A DNA stretch of 39,061 bases from CAYQQJ01 sp964419935. GTDB taxonomy: Bacteria; Pseudomonadota; Gammaproteobacteria; Pseudomonadales; Cellvibrionaceae. Positions 38,301-39,061 of this stretch are shown here, piece after piece. The stretch is taken from positions 1 to 39,061 of the forward strand of contig CAYQQJ010000030.1 of the NCBI GenBank assembly GCA_964419935.1. The letters run 5' to 3'. Under the pieces are notes generated by a model that was not told where the DNA came from, did not search any database, and saw only the letters and a program-made list of their open reading frames with translations. The position numbers and the translations under genes are program-made. Within the stretch, counting starts at the first letter, position 1. Each line of letters starts with the position of its first letter.

Positions 38301-39061
38301 ACTTCGTGGGCCACGGTGGTTACCTGGTCGGCGAAGGTTGCCAGGGTGTCCGTCATGCTGTTGATGGTGTCCGCCAGGGCCGCCACTTCACCCTTGGATT
38401 CCACCGTCAGTTTCTGGGTCAGGTCGCCGTTGGCCACGGCGGTTACCACCTTCACAATACCCCGCACCTGATCGGTGAGGTTGTGGGCCATAACATTTAC
38501 GTTATCGGTCAAGTCCTTCCAGGTACCTGCGACACCCGGCACACGTGCCTGGCCGCCGAGCTTACCTTCGGTACCCACCTCGCGGGCTACCCGGGTTACC
38601 TCGGATGCAAATGAGTTGAGCTGGTCCACCATGGTGTTGATGGTGTCTTTCAGCTGAAGGATTTCACCGCGTACATCAACGGTAATCTTGCGGGACAAGT
38701 CGCCGCCGGCGATGGCGGTGGCCACCTCGGCGATACCACGCACCTGGTCGGTCAGGTTGGTCGCCATCACGTTTACGTTGTCCGTAAGGTCCTTCCAGGT
38801 ACCGGCGACGCCGGGTACACGGGCCTGGCCCCCCAACTTACCTTCGGTGCCCACTTCCCGCGATACCCGGGTTACTTCCGAAGCGAAGCCGTTGAGCTGG
38901 TCCACCATGGTGTTGATGGTGTCTTTCAATTGCAGAATTTCGCCTTTTACATCCACCGTAATCTTGCGGGACAAGTCGCCCCGGGCCACGGCGGTGGTCA
39001 CTTCTGCGATGTTTCGCACCTGGCCTGTGAGGTTGCCGGCCATGGAGTTCACGTTGTCGGT
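35306..39061 (-). CDS. HAMP-repeat hybrid histidine kinase with GAF and three receivers, 5'-truncated
   Basis: The gene runs off the window end; 1,251 residues are visible and the frame is open to the last base. The order is at least four tandem HAMP units of 92 residues, a GAF domain (about nt 38000-37550: GVMYIMADVDGEFRLRQVAG), a long coiled coil, HisKA with LANVSHELRTPLHS (His codon 37301-37303), and a HATPase (LLSNAFKFTD, SVTDTGTGIP, GTGLGLAIS). Three receivers follow, with Asp in SLDIFLPDM, VLDLNLPDM and LMDIMMPEM. Only the last receiver has a full KP motif (YIAKPVNN). Serial HAMP units followed by kinase and receivers are the layout of fungal group III (Nik1/Os-1) osmosensor kinases and their bacterial relatives. 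The missing N-terminus may add more HAMP units. The signal is unknown. Confidence 0.93.
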   Translation of the reverse strand, partial: TDNVNSMAGNLTGQVRNIAEVTTAVARGDLSRKITVDVKGEILQLKDTINTMVDQLNGFASEVTRVSREVGTEGKLGGQARVPGVAGTWKDLTDNVNVMATNLTDQVRGIAEVATAIAGGDLSRKITVDVRGEILQLKDTINTMVDQLNSFASEVTRVAREVGTEGKLGGQARVPGVAGTWKDLTDNVNVMAHNLTDQVRGIVKVVTAVANGDLTQKLTVESKGEVAALADTINSMTDTLATFADQVTTVAHEVGVEGRLGGQANVPGAAGTWKDLTANVNLLAANLTTQVRAIAEVATAVTTGDLTRYIQVDASGEVADLKNYINAMIGNLRKTTDRNTEQDWLKTNLAKFSRMMQGQRDLNTVAQMLLSELAPLVDAQQGVMYIMADVDGEFRLRQVAGYADRYENHQQIEREYRLGEGLVGQCVVERHRLIITETEQQPLRISSGLVEVVPRMVMVLPVLFEGHVKAVIELASLKEFNASHTAFLEQLADIVGIVLNNIEATMRTERLLAQSQQLATELQTRQSELQQTNEELAQKAQLLAVQNAEVERKNQEIDHARRAVEEKAAELALTSRYKSEFLANVSHELRTPLHSILILGEQLAENADQNLTPRQVEFANTIHSAGTDLLNLISDILDLSKIESGTVTVECEQLPFANLRETVERNFRHQAETRRLAFVTEFGNSLGRSIYTDPKRLLQVLKNLLSNAFKFTDQGSVLLFVDIAEKGWTAGHPVLDQAESVVSFSVTDTGTGIPAEKQKLIFEAFQQADAGTARRYGGTGLGLAISRELAQLLGGEIRLQSAPGKGSTFTLFVPLNYGDPATRYLPQLRAPAAEDASFQPVLSAAARIEEVPDDRNHIEGDDKVLLIVEDDPHYANILLDLARNNGFKGLVAMRGADALELAQNYDIAAVSLDIFLPDMLGWTILSHFKQNPNTRHIPVQIVTVDDERQHGLTRGAYAYINKSASSDRVGESMADLHAFVQPRRRQLLIIENDPIQKPGTVELLSHEDVDITTVGDGASGLSAMREGTFDCIVLDLNLPDMSGFELLAEVQRDPALRSTPMVIATPGELSTDEEEYLRTMARTMVLKDARSSERLLDETALFLHCSVKNLSGAKQHMLQKLYESDEALIGKKVLVVDDDVRNIFALSSILERHQMEVLTANNGRDAIDLIEKTDDLALVLMDIMMPEMDGYTTMRQIRTEPRFNTLPIIALTAKAMKGDREKCLEAGASEYIAKPVNNQQLVAVLRTWLHR
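38225..39052 (-). repeat. Tandem 276-bp HAMP repeats
   Basis: Complete units read on the minus strand at 39052-38777, 38776-38501 and 38500-38225, each exactly 92 codons (276 bp), followed by a fourth shorter unit to about 38060. The first two are nearly identical in protein (ITVDV..GEILQLKDTINTM, REVGTEGKLGGQARVPG), and the third is more diverged. The repetition continues into the window edge. Confidence 0.92.

Noticed and set aside
37961..38614. A 217-codon plus-strand frame with repeated GQVxPGTxxTRH-like segments
   Set aside because: The repeats are simply the antisense reading of the HAMP tandem repeats.

Overview
The window looks like a chromosomal piece of a Gram-negative, probably marine or environmental gammaproteobacterium. 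Evidence for this is a two-partner secretion pair, a type VI secretion (T6SS) spike/effector island, lipoproteins with lipoboxes, and large hybrid histidine kinases. Family or genus cannot be fixed from the sequence alone. No tRNA, rRNA, CRISPR array, transposase or integrase is visible.

Region 1 (1-18520) is a surface adhesin locus. After the 3' end of a beta-propeller-like gene (1-485) comes a giant TpsA adhesin (569-16551, at least 5,293 codons). It is interrupted by a 100-N assembly gap (9006-9105) inside repeats and is followed by its TpsB outer-membrane transporter (16616-18520).

Region 2 (about 18680-30879) is a T6SS hcp/vgrG island with no core tss genes in view. The order is Hcp, terminator, VgrG, DUF6484 protein, TIGR02270-like protein, DUF2169 adaptor, a ketosynthase-fold protein without its catalytic residues, a DUF4150 PAAR-like tip, and a candidate zinc-metallopeptidase effector (HEVGH, GAHC, CVMF). 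After these comes a translationally coupled candidate immunity lipoprotein and two further proteins sharing its C-terminal pattern, the last of which is interrupted by an in-frame TGA. A membrane Ser/Thr kinase closes the island. The inferred logic is that Hcp forms the tube, VgrG plus the DUF4150 protein form the tip, DUF2169, ketosynthase-like and TIGR02270 proteins help load the cargo, and the downstream small proteins protect the producer.

Region 3 (30936-33489) holds a lipoprotein with Sel1 repeats and a caspase-like (C14) domain on the minus strand, divergent from and overlapping at its 5' end an alpha/beta-hydrolase lipoprotein.

Region 4 (33533-39061, minus strand) is a two-gene signalling operon. 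It contains a 5'-truncated hybrid kinase with at least four tandem 92-residue HAMP units, GAF, HisKA, HATPase and three receiver domains, followed directly (TAAATG) by a REC-HisKA-HATPase-REC kinase.

The most interesting part is the effector/immunity module at 25983-29361: an unfamiliar metzincin-like effector, a three-member immunity-like family, and a stop codon splitting the third member. All functional roles are inferred from sequence motifs and gene order.
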